Source of the DNA: an uncultured Gemmiger sp.
GTDB taxonomy: Bacteria; Bacillota; Clostridia; Oscillospirales; Ruminococcaceae
DNA: 54,171 bases
Assembly: GCA_944388215.1 (NCBI GenBank)
Contig: CALXHT010000013.1
Coordinates: forward strand, 1-54,171
Direction of reading: 5' to 3'
The notes beneath the pieces are model-generated. The model worked only from the letters and a program-made list of their open reading frames with translations, had not been told where the DNA came from and made no database searches. The number at the start of each line of letters is the position of its first letter. The stretch's first letter is position 1. Position numbers and translations under genes: made by a program. This document shows positions 16,490 through 24,645 of the stretch, piece after piece.

Positions 16490-17554
16490 TCAGCCATTTA
16501 GCAGCGTCACAAACCGTTCCACTGCACCACTTGTCGCATACTTCTTACAACCGTATTGATATGCATATTGGCCCATCGAATCATACTCAGCGTTACCCAG
16601 TTTCATAGCTTTCTTTAGCTTATACGCAAACTTTTTATTATCGCCCGCCTCAACAAGATAACCGCTCTTTCCATCATCGACCTGCTCTGGAATCGCTCCA
16701 ACCGCAAAGGCAATCACAGGGCGGCTATATTTATAAGCGTCGATGATAATGCCCGACTGCGAAGCCGAATTATAAGGAACAATCGTCCAGTCACAGTTGA
16801 TAAATGCCGCCCGCATCTCTGCGTCTGTGACATAGTCATTATTCAGCTTTACATTTTTCTCCTTGGCAAGTTGATCCACAACGTCCTGCATCTGCGGGTC
16901 AACGCGCCCAATCACATCAAACTGAATATCAGGACACAAGCGAACAATTTCTAAAAGGTTGTCTGCACCCTTATACGGATTGATTCTTCCAAAGAACAGT
17001 GCGCGTCCATTATGTACCGGTGCGGTGTAATTAGGATAACGCCGCCACAGTTCCAGATACTTCACTCGCTCTGCGCTGATTCCATACCGGTCGATCATAT
17101 CTTGAATATAGGTTTTATTGCGCAGGACAATCGTATCTGCAAACTTGACCACAGCCTTATTCATCAAATCGACCATCTTGACCTGGCTGTCGCCTTCGTG
17201 CGGAATGACCTCATGAATCACCTGATAGGTCTTCGCCTTGCCGGACATCATCATGATGGGTAGGTTCCATGTGTGCAGACTCTCAAAATAAATGACAGCG
17301 AAATGCTCCCTGCGGATACGATGGACAATAGAAAGGAGCAAAGGGAGGTTGAAAGTCTTCTTAGTCACACCGGGACGTTCTGGGCAGTCAACAAGCCAAG
17401 TATGATCTGACTGCTGCAGCTCTACCTTCGGAGTCTTGATGCAAAGCAAGTAAGCATCCCAATCACTTCGATTTCTCATTTCTTCGTACATTCCAAACAG
17501 CGTATCCTGATGATCCGCATTGTCTGAGAATGTCACTAGAAGTACCTTTTTCAT
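16490..17554 (-). CDS. Glycosyltransferase (GT4/GT1-like)
   Basis: About 354 residues with GT-B architecture: N-terminal MKKVLLVTFSDNADHQDT, then ALFFGRINPYKGADNLLE at the start of domain 2, and SQSGIIIDAYKYSRPVIAF as the donor-phosphate region with GAIPEQVDDGKSGYLVE. The MKKV start at 17554 has GAGAGAGGAAC upstream; 15 further codons are open above it. The stop overlaps the longest reading of the downstream acyltransferase gene by eight bases. Donor sugar unknown. Confidence 0.85.
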   Translation of the reverse strand: MKKVLLVTFSDNADHQDTLFGMYEEMRNRSDWDAYLLCIKTPKVELQQSDHTWLVDCPERPGVTKKTFNLPLLLSIVHRIRREHFAVIYFESLHTWNLPIMMMSGKAKTYQVIHEVIPHEGDSQVKMVDLMNKAVVKFADTIVLRNKTYIQDMIDRYGISAERVKYLELWRRYPNYTAPVHNGRALFFGRINPYKGADNLLEIVRLCPDIQFDVIGRVDPQMQDVVDQLAKEKNVKLNNDYVTDAEMRAAFINCDWTIVPYNSASQSGIIIDAYKYSRPVIAFAVGAIPEQVDDGKSGYLVEAGDNKKFAYKLKKAMKLGNAEYDSMGQYAYQYGCKKYATSGAVERFVTLLNG

Positions 17555-17584
17555 CTCTGTTCCTCTCTCCCACAAATAACAGCC

Positions 17585-17607
17585 CAGACTCAATCTCAAA
17601 GAGTCTG
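17585..17607 (-). other. Hairpin in the leader of the glycosyltransferase gene
   Basis: CAGACTC (17585-17591) and GAGTCTG (17601-17607) form a seven-pair stem with a nine-base loop, about 30 bases upstream of the ATG at 17554. There is no T-run after it, so it is not a standard terminator. Confidence 0.5.
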
Positions 17608-18247
17608 AGCCGTCTATTCCTTATAAAGCTCTACTAATCGTCCTCAGCAGTGTTAGCCCACACTGCCGCTATGTCTCTTGTACCGCCACAATGAACGTTG
17701 CTACGGTAACCGCTGTCTTTAGTCCTGATGACACTATCACTCGCTACGGTAGCCCCTGCCTTTATTCCATGTTCCACTCATTCATGCTACGGTAGCTCCC
17801 TTGCTTATGCCGGATTACCCCACACGAACGAGCATCTCTGCGACAATGTGTTTATCATCATCTTGCTCACATCTGCCTTGTTATCTCCAAGACCGGGATG
17901 AAATCGCAGATGATGTTATCATCGCTCCGTCCCGAAACCGCTATGCGAAAGTCACCACAGTGTCGGTAATATCATCACAGTGCCATCTGGCATAAACCCA
18001 CGAGCTACCGTCACATCCATAAAAGTGCTTTTTCGGAGCGTAAAAGCCTCGAATTGACCTCGTTTTGCCCTCGCTCGCGCCCATGGTCTCGGCATTCTGC
18101 ACTATCATGAGTGCTATATCGCCCCTATGCAGGGCAATCCGCCCGCTTTCCAGCTTGACGCTACCGTAAGAGCTGCATTTATGCCCGATTCCACTCTGGA
18201 ATTTCTTCCAACTTTTGACAGTGAGAAATGTACAAAACCATCGGTAT
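17608..18247 (-). other. 640-base gap after the priming transferase gene; no convincing gene
   Basis: The priming transferase and the next glycosyltransferase are separated by an unusually long stretch for this otherwise tight operon. A 107-codon minus-strand frame (17941-18264) overlaps the end of the transferase gene by 17 bases and has no recognisable domain or Shine-Dalgarno site, so I do not call it. The right part holds inverted versions of the GCTACGGTA motif at about 18003 and 18160; the left part has the 43-base repeats listed separately, and there are GATGATG/CATCATC inverted repeats around 17860-17925. Confidence 0.5.
17700..17828 (-). repeat. Three degenerate 43-base tandem repeats with a palindromic core
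   Basis: GCTACGGTA occurs at 17700, 17743 and 17786, exactly 43 bases apart. Two of the three cores are GCTACGGTAGC, a near-perfect palindrome; the first is GCTACGGTAAC. The 32 bases between cores are only loosely alike (for example CTTTAGTCC, CTTTATTCC, CTTATGCCG). A fourth, weaker unit may precede at 17657. Forty-three is not a multiple of three, so this is not a protein repeat. Confidence 0.7.
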
Positions 18248-19609
18248 TCAGTGGTTTTCTCCACTCATCGCAGTGGTCTGACCCTCGGAAACTCCCTCGG
18301 TGCTTTCAGGCATAAACAGGATCTTCACCGTGGCAAACATAATCTTGATATCCTCCGCGAAGCTGGGATTGACTATGTACATCAGGTCCATCTGGAGCTT
18401 ATCGTAGGGCGTGGTGTTGTACTTGCCGTAGACCTGGGCATAGCCGGTCAAGCCCGCTTTGGCCTGCAGGCGCAGGGCAAACTCCGGCAGTTCCTCTTCA
18501 TACTGGGCAGCGATTTCCGGTCGCTCGGGGCGGGGGCCCACAAGGCTCATATCACCGCGTAAGATATTGATGAGTTGCGGAAGTTCATCCAGGCGGCATT
18601 TCCGGATGAAGTGTCCCACCGGGGTAATACGGTCGTCCTTATCGCCGGTGGAAAGGCGCGCTACGCCGTCCTTTTCCGCGTCCACCCGCATGCTGCGGAA
18701 CTTGAGCACATTGAACTTTTTCCCATCTTTGGTAAGACGGCACTGCTTGTACAGCGCCGGACCACCATCCGAACGGATGGCCAGCGCCACCGCCAGCATA
18801 ATCGGGGAAAGGACCACCAGGGCCACCCCGGAGACCAAAATGTCAAAAGCCCGCTTGATAAAGACATACTCGGGGTTGGGGTTGTACCGCCCAACCCTAA
18901 GCATGGGAAGGTGGAACATATGCATACGCTCAGCGCCGCTCATCAGCACATCGCCGATGCGCGGGATAAGGTACACCTGTATCCCTCGGGCGATGCAGCG
19001 TTTCAGAATGATGTTCCGATCATGGGAGTGGATTCCGCACAGAAACACCACCTGAATCCCATTGAGGATCTCCAGATTTTCCCGCAGGGCTGTCTGCACA
19101 TCGGAGGTCTGCCCTACCTGGAAACGGATATCCAATCCATAGGAGGAAATCAGCTGTTCCAGACCTTCCCGCTGGTCATAAATCACGGCAGTCTTTTTCG
19201 GCGGAAAAACAGAAAAATACCATCTGTGCACGACCAGGCTCCAGACAGAGGCCACCAGCACCTGACATACCAGCACGAAGAACATGGGCCATACCGGCGG
19301 AATGTGTTTGGTGAGCAGCCATGTGACGATATACAGCAGAACGTCCGAGATCACACAGGCCAGCGTCTGAGATCCTATCAGTTCAAAAATGCGATTTAAT
19401 GTAATGCGGAAACCGTCATAAATACGCCCGTAGGTGATATACAGCACAAAAAACAGAGCGATGACCACCCAGTTTCCTTTGTTGTAATAGGGTTCCGCCA
19501 CCAGATCGGCGTAACACAGATACCAGCAAATGCCAAAAGGAACTGTCACCAACAACGGATTCAGTAACTTGACGATTCGCAGAGTTGTCTTATACCCCAG
19601 AGTTTCCAT
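18248..19609 (-). CDS. Polyprenyl-phosphate sugar-1-phosphate transferase (priming glycosyltransferase)
   Basis: 453 residues. The first 130 or so residues hold about four membrane segments, the middle is a nucleotide-binding-like domain, and from residue about 265 the bacterial sugar-transferase domain begins (KRAFDILVSGVALVVLSPIM, YKQCRLTKDGKKFNVLKFRSM, RKCRLDELPQLINILRGDMSLVGPRPERP). Such enzymes load the first sugar phosphate onto undecaprenyl phosphate and so start repeat-unit assembly. It is the first intact gene of the operon. The start ATG has GAGGAG 11 bases upstream. Confidence 0.93.
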   Translation of the reverse strand: METLGYKTTLRIVKLLNPLLVTVPFGICWYLCYADLVAEPYYNKGNWVVIALFFVLYITYGRIYDGFRITLNRIFELIGSQTLACVISDVLLYIVTWLLTKHIPPVWPMFFVLVCQVLVASVWSLVVHRWYFSVFPPKKTAVIYDQREGLEQLISSYGLDIRFQVGQTSDVQTALRENLEILNGIQVVFLCGIHSHDRNIILKRCIARGIQVYLIPRIGDVLMSGAERMHMFHLPMLRVGRYNPNPEYVFIKRAFDILVSGVALVVLSPIMLAVALAIRSDGGPALYKQCRLTKDGKKFNVLKFRSMRVDAEKDGVARLSTGDKDDRITPVGHFIRKCRLDELPQLINILRGDMSLVGPRPERPEIAAQYEEELPEFALRLQAKAGLTGYAQVYGKYNTTPYDKLQMDLMYIVNPSFAEDIKIMFATVKILFMPESTEGVSEGQTTAMSGENH

Positions 19610-19667
19610 TCCGATATTCTCTCCTCTTTGCTTTGCTTGGCGCCTCTATCTCCTTGCCGCTTTATGA

Positions 19668-20091
19668 TCAGGCGCCTTCTTGTTTGGGTTGCGCAAGTTT
19701 CCTTGACTTTTCCCCTTCCTGCGATAGAATTTTTTCTCGATGTTGTTCAGTCAGGCTGTGATGCGCGTCTTCACCGCGCAGAATGCGCCGCTGTTCATAC
19801 AGCCACTTTCCCGACCAAATTTCCTCATTTGTCTTGTACTGTGCAGGGATATCATATCTCGGTACTAACTGCCCCGTTCGTAGTCCCGCTCCCTGACCAT
19901 GTCCAGGATCAGCGGCCTCTGCTCTTTTTTCCCGGAGGCAAGTGCCCACCGCATCTGTTGCATATGGATCGGAGACCGCTACAGGAAAGGAGCGTGGGGA
20001 GATATACCACGGTTTCCTTGCCGCAGCGTTCCAGCATTTGATCTGCCGCCTGACACACCTTTTGATTGTGTTCAAACAGTTGAATGGCCAT
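19668..20091 (-). pseudogene. DEAD/DEAH helicase remnant with helicase-associated domain fragment
   Basis: The start MAIQLFEHNQKVCQAADQML matches the opening of restriction-type helicases found in gut Clostridia, where a Walker A motif should follow; here the frame breaks first. Further on, another frame gives a helicase-associated-domain-like piece (LRTGQLVPRYDIPAQYKTNE, then GKWLYEQRRILRGE). The whole ATPase core is missing, so this is a deletion remnant. It lies between the operon promoter and the priming transferase and is probably transcribed as leader. Confidence 0.6.
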
Positions 20092-20209
20092 TGCGCACAC
20101 CCCCTTTCCTGACAGCAATACCGCAGAATGTGCATTCTATGCTCTCCCTCTTTGGTCAGCACGTCCAGCCTGAACACAGTCAATCCAAAGAAGCTGCATA
20201 ATTATTCAC

Positions 20210-20238
20210 ATTATACCGCTGCTTCGCCCTAATTTCAA
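20210..20238 (-). promoter_or_regulatory. Sigma-A promoter reading into the polysaccharide operon
   Basis: On the minus strand TTGAAA (20233-20238), a 17-base spacer and TATAAT (20210-20215). It is the best promoter upstream of the priming transferase and has no terminator between it and that gene. Confidence 0.7.
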
Positions 20239-20239
20239 C

Positions 20240-20766
20240 CAAAAGGGCCTCGGAGCGGGGGCTTCCACGCTGGTTTTGGCACTTTCCACAAAAAGACATT
20301 TGAATTGATTCGACTTCTTTTCACTATGGAATACTCATTCTGCAGTCCCTTTTCAGTTCACATTTTGTCAAAAGGTCTTTTGTTTTCTTTCCTCTATTTT
20401 CCATGCCGGTATCCTTGTATTTGCATGGAAAAAATGTCAAAGGAAATGGTTGCAAGTTCCTGTCCTAGAATATATTTCACATCATACATGACCTCCCGGT
20501 AGGAATGTATCATATTCTTACACAGGGCTGACACTACAAAAATTGCCCATCGATCTTCCTTGACCGATGGGCAATTTTTTGCAAGTCCGGCTCCCCGGAA
20601 ATATTGGTAAACCGTTGGTAAAATGGATGTCGAAACGCAAAAACACTTGTTGTACGGTTCTTTTTTCAGATTTGGCACATCCTGCCGTGGCAGGCAAACA
20701 GGATCTTTGTCTCATATGTATCCCTTTCTAAGCCTGCAGCCCCTATTCCCGTGCACCGCTCTCGGG
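20240..20766. other. Intergenic region without a supported gene
   Basis: AT-rich, with several short frames but none with both a start site and recognisable content. It contains CCATGC/GCATGG (20400-20427), an ATACAT/ATGTAT inverted repeat (about 20485-20509) and a strong terminator at 20538-20580. Confidence 0.5.
20538..20580. terminator. Bidirectional intrinsic terminator
   Basis: AAAAATTGCCCATCG (20538-20552) and CGATGGGCAATTTTTT (20565-20580) form a perfect stem with A/T tails on both sides. On the minus strand it would stop transcripts from the GldA side before the capsule promoter. Confidence 0.9.
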
Positions 20767-21043
20767 TTATGCCTGTTGAGAGGCCAGGATTGCTTTCCTG
20801 GCCCAGGAAGAACCCTTCAGGATGGCCCGCCCCACGCCGATCAGATCCGCCTTGCCGTTCTGCAGCAAAGCTTCCGCCGCACCGGGCTCAGTGATGCCGC
20901 CTGTCAGAATGACGGGAAGGCTTACCACCTTTTTGATGGCTTCGGTCAGCTCCTGAAAGTAGCCCTGACCGCTTGCTCCGGGGCGGACATACCTGCAAAA
21001 GCCGCCGGACCATCGGAAGATTTTTCCCTGCCCGGCGGCAGGA
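20767..21043 (-). pseudogene. Old-yellow-enzyme (NADH:flavin oxidoreductase) C-terminal remnant
   Basis: The last 60 codons read GYFQELTEAIKKVVSLPV, LTGGITEPGAAEALLQNGK and DLIGVGRAILK, the C-terminal FMN-phosphate-binding part of OYE family enzymes. Everything N-terminal is absent: the frame upstream is out-of-frame GldA sequence, and the residues next to it are already scrambled. The remnant abuts the GldA stop (21044), so a deletion probably removed the rest. Confidence 0.7.
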
Positions 21044-22153
21044 TCATGCCCGGGATTCGTCCCGCTCCACCCGCTGGCGCAGCCGCTGCATGGCATCCGC
21101 CAGCATTTCCTTTGTGACGCGGTAGGGGTAGTGGGCAATGTCCGACATGGCGGGGATCCGTTCCATGCATTCCTGCCACTGGGCGTCGGTGACCTCGATC
21201 TGCTCCAGCGAGACCGGCAGCCCCACCGCCCGGTTGAGCTGATAAATTTTTTCAAACTCTTCCTCCTGGTGGTCCACCAGCAGTGCCAGCAGTACGCCGA
21301 AGCCCACCACCTCGCCGTGGAGGTGCCGCTGTTCGATGACAGGGTAGGCCGTCATGGCGTAAAAGACCGCATGGGCCAGGCCGCTGTTGTAGTCCGGCGT
21401 GAAGTCCTTGGTGAGGAAGATGGAGGCAATGCCGGTGGTCACCACGATGGACAGCACCACCTGTTCCACGTCGTGGGTGCACAGGCCCTGTTTGTGGTCC
21501 GCCAGCGCCCGGGGGCCGTAGGCCAGCAGCGGGTCCCGGCACATGGTGCTGACCGCCACCCCCAGCGCCGTGTAATGCTCCAGCTGCTCCCCCCGGGAGG
21601 AGATCGTCGCCTCATAGTATTTGGCGTAGGTATCGCCGATGCCCGCCCACATGTACCGGCTGGGCGCCCGGGCGATGATGTCGGTGTCGATGAAGGTGTG
21701 CATCACCGGCCGCACAAAGAAATGGGGTTTGAGGAAACTGCCGTCCTCATTGTACATGATGGAAACCGATGTGCAGGCCGAACAGTTGGAGGCAATGGTG
21801 GGAAAGGCAAAGACCGGCTTGTCGTCGGGGATGCACAGGCACTTTACGGTGTCCAGCGCCTTGCCGCCGCCCACGCCAAAGACCATGTCGGCCTGCCGGT
21901 ACAGCGGCATCTGCCGCAGCCTGTCCACCGCGGCGTAGGTGCAGTCCTCGCCGTAGAGCACCTTGCCGATGATCTGCAGGTTTGTCTTCTGCACCGCCCG
22001 CTCGATCTTGTCATAGGCCGCGGCCAGCGCCTTCTCGCCGCCGATGACCAGCACCGTCCTGCCGTAGGATTCACACACCGGCCCGATCCGGTCATAAATC
22101 TGGTTGCCAATGGAATAGTTGGGAAGATGCACCTCATAATTTTCCAGTTTCAT
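21044..22153 (-). CDS. gldA: Glycerol dehydrogenase family protein (iron/zinc-containing alcohol dehydrogenase)
   Basis: 369 residues. FGVGGGKALDT at 92-102 is the NAD-binding loop, and Asp174 (GIGDTYAKYYE), His261 (SGLAHAVFYAM) and His279 (RHLHGEVVGFG) match the metal ligands of GldA. The family oxidises glycerol or reduces related 2-hydroxycarbonyl compounds; the substrate of this one is not proven. Length is normal. AAAGGGG precedes the ATG. Unusually, the gene sits directly behind a tRNA-sensing T-box leader (22190-22463). The last codons (RDESRA) adjoin an unrelated gene remnant. Confidence 0.85.
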   Translation of the reverse strand: MKLENYEVHLPNYSIGNQIYDRIGPVCESYGRTVLVIGGEKALAAAYDKIERAVQKTNLQIIGKVLYGEDCTYAAVDRLRQMPLYRQADMVFGVGGGKALDTVKCLCIPDDKPVFAFPTIASNCSACTSVSIMYNEDGSFLKPHFFVRPVMHTFIDTDIIARAPSRYMWAGIGDTYAKYYEATISSRGEQLEHYTALGVAVSTMCRDPLLAYGPRALADHKQGLCTHDVEQVVLSIVVTTGIASIFLTKDFTPDYNSGLAHAVFYAMTAYPVIEQRHLHGEVVGFGVLLALLVDHQEEEFEKIYQLNRAVGLPVSLEQIEVTDAQWQECMERIPAMSDIAHYPYRVTKEMLADAMQRLRQRVERDESRA

Positions 22154-22186
22154 CTGCTGCCGCCCCTTTCACTGTCGGGTATACCC

Positions 22187-22463
22187 AAAGAAAAGAGCCC
22201 CTGCCCCTGCAAGTTCCTACTTTGCAGGGACAGGAGCCCGGAACTGATCCTAACTCCTGCGGTACCACCCGGCTTGATACTTCCGTATCCACTCACGCAC
22301 AGAAAGTGCTTTCTTTGATAATGGAGCCTTCTCTCCGGCTTGCCTACTGTACTTCAGCGCGCCCTCAAAAGCCCATTCCCTTCCGTTTGTCCATGCTGCC
22401 TTTCCATCCCCGGCAGCTCTCTGGGATGGCGCGCGGAAGGTACTTACGCTTTCTCCTCGGTTT
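22187..22463 (-). promoter_or_regulatory. T-box leader, probably tRNA-Trp specific
   Basis: On the minus strand the T-box bulge reads GGGTGGTACCGCAGGAG (around 22254-22270). It is followed by a terminator (GAGCCCCTGCCCCTGC at 22195-22210 pairing with 22222-22236, A-run 22187-22194 on +). Stem I is closed by GCGCGCC/GGCGCGC (22357-22363, 22428-22434), has the AGAGAG motif (22417-22422), and the specifier region reads GGGAA-TGG-GC (22373-22375), that is UGG for Trp after the usual GAA. Uncharged tRNA-Trp would stabilise the antiterminator and turn on the downstream GldA gene. Confidence 0.85.
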
Positions 22464-22469
22464 AGCACC

Positions 22470-22498
22470 ACTGTACCACGCCGGGACGGCCTTGTCAA
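22470..22498 (-). promoter_or_regulatory. Promoter of the T-box leader
   Basis: TTGACA (22493-22498 on the minus strand), 17-base spacer, TACAGT (22470-22475). Transcription would start at about 22463, just before stem I of the T-box. Confidence 0.75.
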
Positions 22499-22505
22499 AT
22501 TCCCA

Positions 22506-23126
22506 TCAGAAGCCGTACAGAAGCCGCGCCAGGCCCACTTCATAAAAGAGCAGGAAACGCCCGGCGAAGGGGACCAGCAGGCTCGCCCACAGCATCCCCG
22601 CCGGCAAGGTCCGGCGCGGCCGGGGCAGCCACCGCCGCAGGATGCGGTAGACGGCCCAGCCCGCCAATGCGCCCAGCGTGTTGAGCAGCAGATCATCCAC
22701 ATCGGTGCTGCGGTTATTCAGCAGCTGGCTGAGCTCCACCAGCAGCGAAAGGCCCAGGCCGCCCGCTGCCACCCGGCCTGCCCCGGACATCCGGCTGCAG
22801 AACCAGGGCACCAGGAACCCGAACGGCAGAAACAGGACGATGTTCAGAAGATACGCGGTCAGGTCCACATGCCTGGAAAAGGGCAGCAGATTGATCTGCT
22901 CCGGCCGGATCTCGCCGCCGTAGAGAAACAGATCGTACACCGTCCCTGCCCCGGTCACATGGGCCATGCCCACCGCGTACACCGCCAGAATCACGACCCG
23001 GATCCACAGGCTTGCCGCCGGCACAGGACCGTGCTGTTTCTGCCGGCGGCCCCACAGCAGTAGCCCCACCGCCAGCGGCAGAAGGGATGCCAGCACTTCG
23101 TATCCCAATAGAAGTCCGCTTTTCAC
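22506..23126 (-). CDS. VanZ family membrane protein
   Basis: 206 residues with about five hydrophobic segments. EIRPEQINLLPF, NIVLFLPFGFLVPW and the acidic ELSQLLNNRSTDVDDLLLNT-type segment are the VanZ family pattern; VanZ itself gives low-level teicoplanin resistance by an unknown mechanism, and most family members have no known role. The nearest neighbours do not suggest a glycopeptide-resistance cluster. The gene ends eight bases before the T-box promoter. Confidence 0.85.
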   Translation of the reverse strand: MKSGLLLGYEVLASLLPLAVGLLLWGRRQKQHGPVPAASLWIRVVILAVYAVGMAHVTGAGTVYDLFLYGGEIRPEQINLLPFSRHVDLTAYLLNIVLFLPFGFLVPWFCSRMSGAGRVAAGGLGLSLLVELSQLLNNRSTDVDDLLLNTLGALAGWAVYRILRRWLPRPRRTLPAGMLWASLLVPFAGRFLLFYEVGLARLLYGF

Positions 23127-23165
23127 CGGTTTTTCCCCTTTCGTTGTCTCTGTTCCATGGTCCGC

Positions 23166-23807
23166 TCACACCCGGTGGCAGGCGTCGGGAATGCCGATAT
23201 CCGCCAGCAGCACCTCGCCGCAGCAGGGCGCTGTGTGGGCGGGCTTGCGGCTGTCAAAGCAGACCGTCAGGTCGGCCCCGACGGCTCCCTCCGCCGCTTC
23301 GCCGGTGTCAGCAGCCACCCCGCTGGGCAGATCCACCGCCAGCAGAAACGCCCCCGCCTGCCGGCTGCGGTTGAGCAGGTCGCAGGCCCGCAGTCCCGCC
23401 GGGCGCAGCGCCCCGTGGAATCCGGTGCCGTAGAGGGCATCCACCGCCGCATCCCAGCCTTCGGGTACAGGCTGCTCGTCGGGCCCCAGCACTGTCACGG
23501 GCAGTTCCTTCAGCAGCGCCCGGTTGGTGCAGGCGTCCGGCGTCCTGGGTTCCCCCTCCGCCAGCCAGACACAGACCTGCCAGCCTGCCTTGGCCGCCAC
23601 CCGGGCCATGACAAACCCGTCGCCGCCGTTGTTGCCCTTGCCGGCCACCACCAGCAGCCGGCCCGGTGCCGGGAACCGCCGGGCCAGTTCGGCCCAGGCA
23701 GCTCGTCCGGCGTTCTCCATCATCTGGATGTACAAAAGACCCGCCTCGTTGGCGGCCTGCTCGATGCGCTTCATCTGGGCAGCGGTGACAATGGCCTGGT
23801 TTTTCAT
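23166..23807 (-). CDS. nnrE: NAD(P)H-hydrate epimerase (YjeF N-terminal domain)
   Basis: 213 residues. It epimerises damaged (R)-NAD(P)HX so that the ATP/ADP-dependent dehydratase can repair it. GKGNNGGDGFVMAR carries the phosphate-binding glycines, DALYGTGF and AVDLPSGVAADTG the metal-site and active-site region. It is a stand-alone epimerase; many bacteria fuse it to the dehydratase NnrD, which is not seen in this window. The start ATG is preceded by AAAGGGAAGG. Confidence 0.9.
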   Translation of the reverse strand: MKNQAIVTAAQMKRIEQAANEAGLLYIQMMENAGRAAWAELARRFPAPGRLLVVAGKGNNGGDGFVMARVAAKAGWQVCVWLAEGEPRTPDACTNRALLKELPVTVLGPDEQPVPEGWDAAVDALYGTGFHGALRPAGLRACDLLNRSRQAGAFLLAVDLPSGVAADTGEAAEGAVGADLTVCFDSRKPAHTAPCCGEVLLADIGIPDACHRV

Positions 23808-23864
23808 AGTGGGTTGCTCCTTCCCTTTTCTTTTATCCTACCATACCGCCCCCGCAAAATCCAC

Positions 23865-23895
23865 AAAAAAAGTTCCGGGCCGCAGCGGCCCGGAA
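23865..23895 (-). terminator. Intrinsic terminator after the ECF S-component gene
   Basis: On the minus strand TTCCGGGCC and GGCCCGGAA (23887-23895 with 23873-23881) followed by a seven-T run (A-run 23865-23871 on +). Confidence 0.9.
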
Positions 23896-23905
23896 CCCGG
23901 CATCT

Positions 23906-24523
23906 TCAGTTCAGTTTGAGGAATTTGCGCACCGGCAGGGCGACGGCTCCCGCCACCAGGCAGCAGGTCACCCATTCACCGATGGCCTGCACACCCACAA
24001 ACAGCACGACAAACATCAGCGCATTGGTGGCGCCCATGCTCTGGGCCGCATCCTGTACATAGGGAAGGTTATAGAACAGCAGCACCAGCGCCCCCATAAA
24101 GAACACCGTATTGAGCACCGCCGTCAGCAAACCACCCGCAAAGCAACAGAATTTTTCCTGCCTGGGCAGCAGCTTACACAGCCCTTTGAAGAGCAGAGCC
24201 GCGCAGAGACCCATTAGGACCCGGGAGACCACACAGACTACAAAGGTTGCAACAGGGCTGGCGCCGAACATGGCGGCGCTGAGAGCACTTTTTCCCTCCA
24301 TCGCCTGCAGGAAGCTGGTAATGCCGAACACCGCCCCCAGAATAGTTCCCGCCAGGGGGCCCATCGTCATGGCGCCGATGGCCACCGGCAAGGTGAGCAG
24401 CGAGGCCGACAGCGGGCCGATCTGCAGATAGCCCAGCGGCGTGTAGTTCATCACAAGCAGAATGGCCACCAGCAGCGCAAGCTGGGTGAGCCAACGGACG
24501 TTGGTACGCTTTTTCATATTCAA
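23906..24523 (-). CDS. ECF transporter S-component (substrate-binding membrane subunit)
   Basis: 205 residues with six hydrophobic segments, the topology of energy-coupling-factor S-components that capture a vitamin or metal and pair with the shared EcfAA'T module. LGYLQIGPLSASLLTLPVAI and GPLAGTILGAVFGITSF in the N-terminal half are typical, and look closest to pantothenate-type (PanT) members, but this is only an impression. No ecfA or ecfT is nearby, as in group II systems. AGGAGGAAAA precedes the start. Confidence 0.8.
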   Translation of the reverse strand: MNMKKRTNVRWLTQLALLVAILLVMNYTPLGYLQIGPLSASLLTLPVAIGAMTMGPLAGTILGAVFGITSFLQAMEGKSALSAAMFGASPVATFVVCVVSRVLMGLCAALLFKGLCKLLPRQEKFCCFAGGLLTAVLNTVFFMGALVLLFYNLPYVQDAAQSMGATNALMFVVLFVGVQAIGEWVTCCLVAGAVALPVRKFLKLN

Positions 24524-24606
24524 TTTTCCTCCTGCTGCCGTCTCCTATAGTCCGGGAGTACAGCGCAAATGTACAGCCCGCAGGCTGCCAAACCACAGTA
24601 TAACGC

Positions 24607-24633
24607 AAAACCGGCCGCGTTACAAGCGGCCGG
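24607..24633 (-). terminator. Probable intrinsic terminator after the HAD gene
   Basis: CCGGCCGC/GCGGCCGG stem (24611-24618, 24626-24633) followed on the minus strand by TTTTGCG, just after the stop at 24646. The T-run is short, so efficiency may be modest. Confidence 0.65.
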
Positions 24634-24645
24634 CCGAAAAATTCC

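Noticed and set aside
17700-17828. CRISPR array
   Set aside because: The shared core is only about 11 bases, the fillers are partly similar, there are three units and no cas genes in the window.
17941-18264. 107-codon minus-strand frame
   Set aside because: Overlaps the end of the sugar transferase gene, lacks a start site and shows no domain; kept only as part of the gap description.
24534-24606. Riboswitch before the ECF S-component
   Set aside because: The leader is only about 100 bases and matches no riboswitch core that I know.
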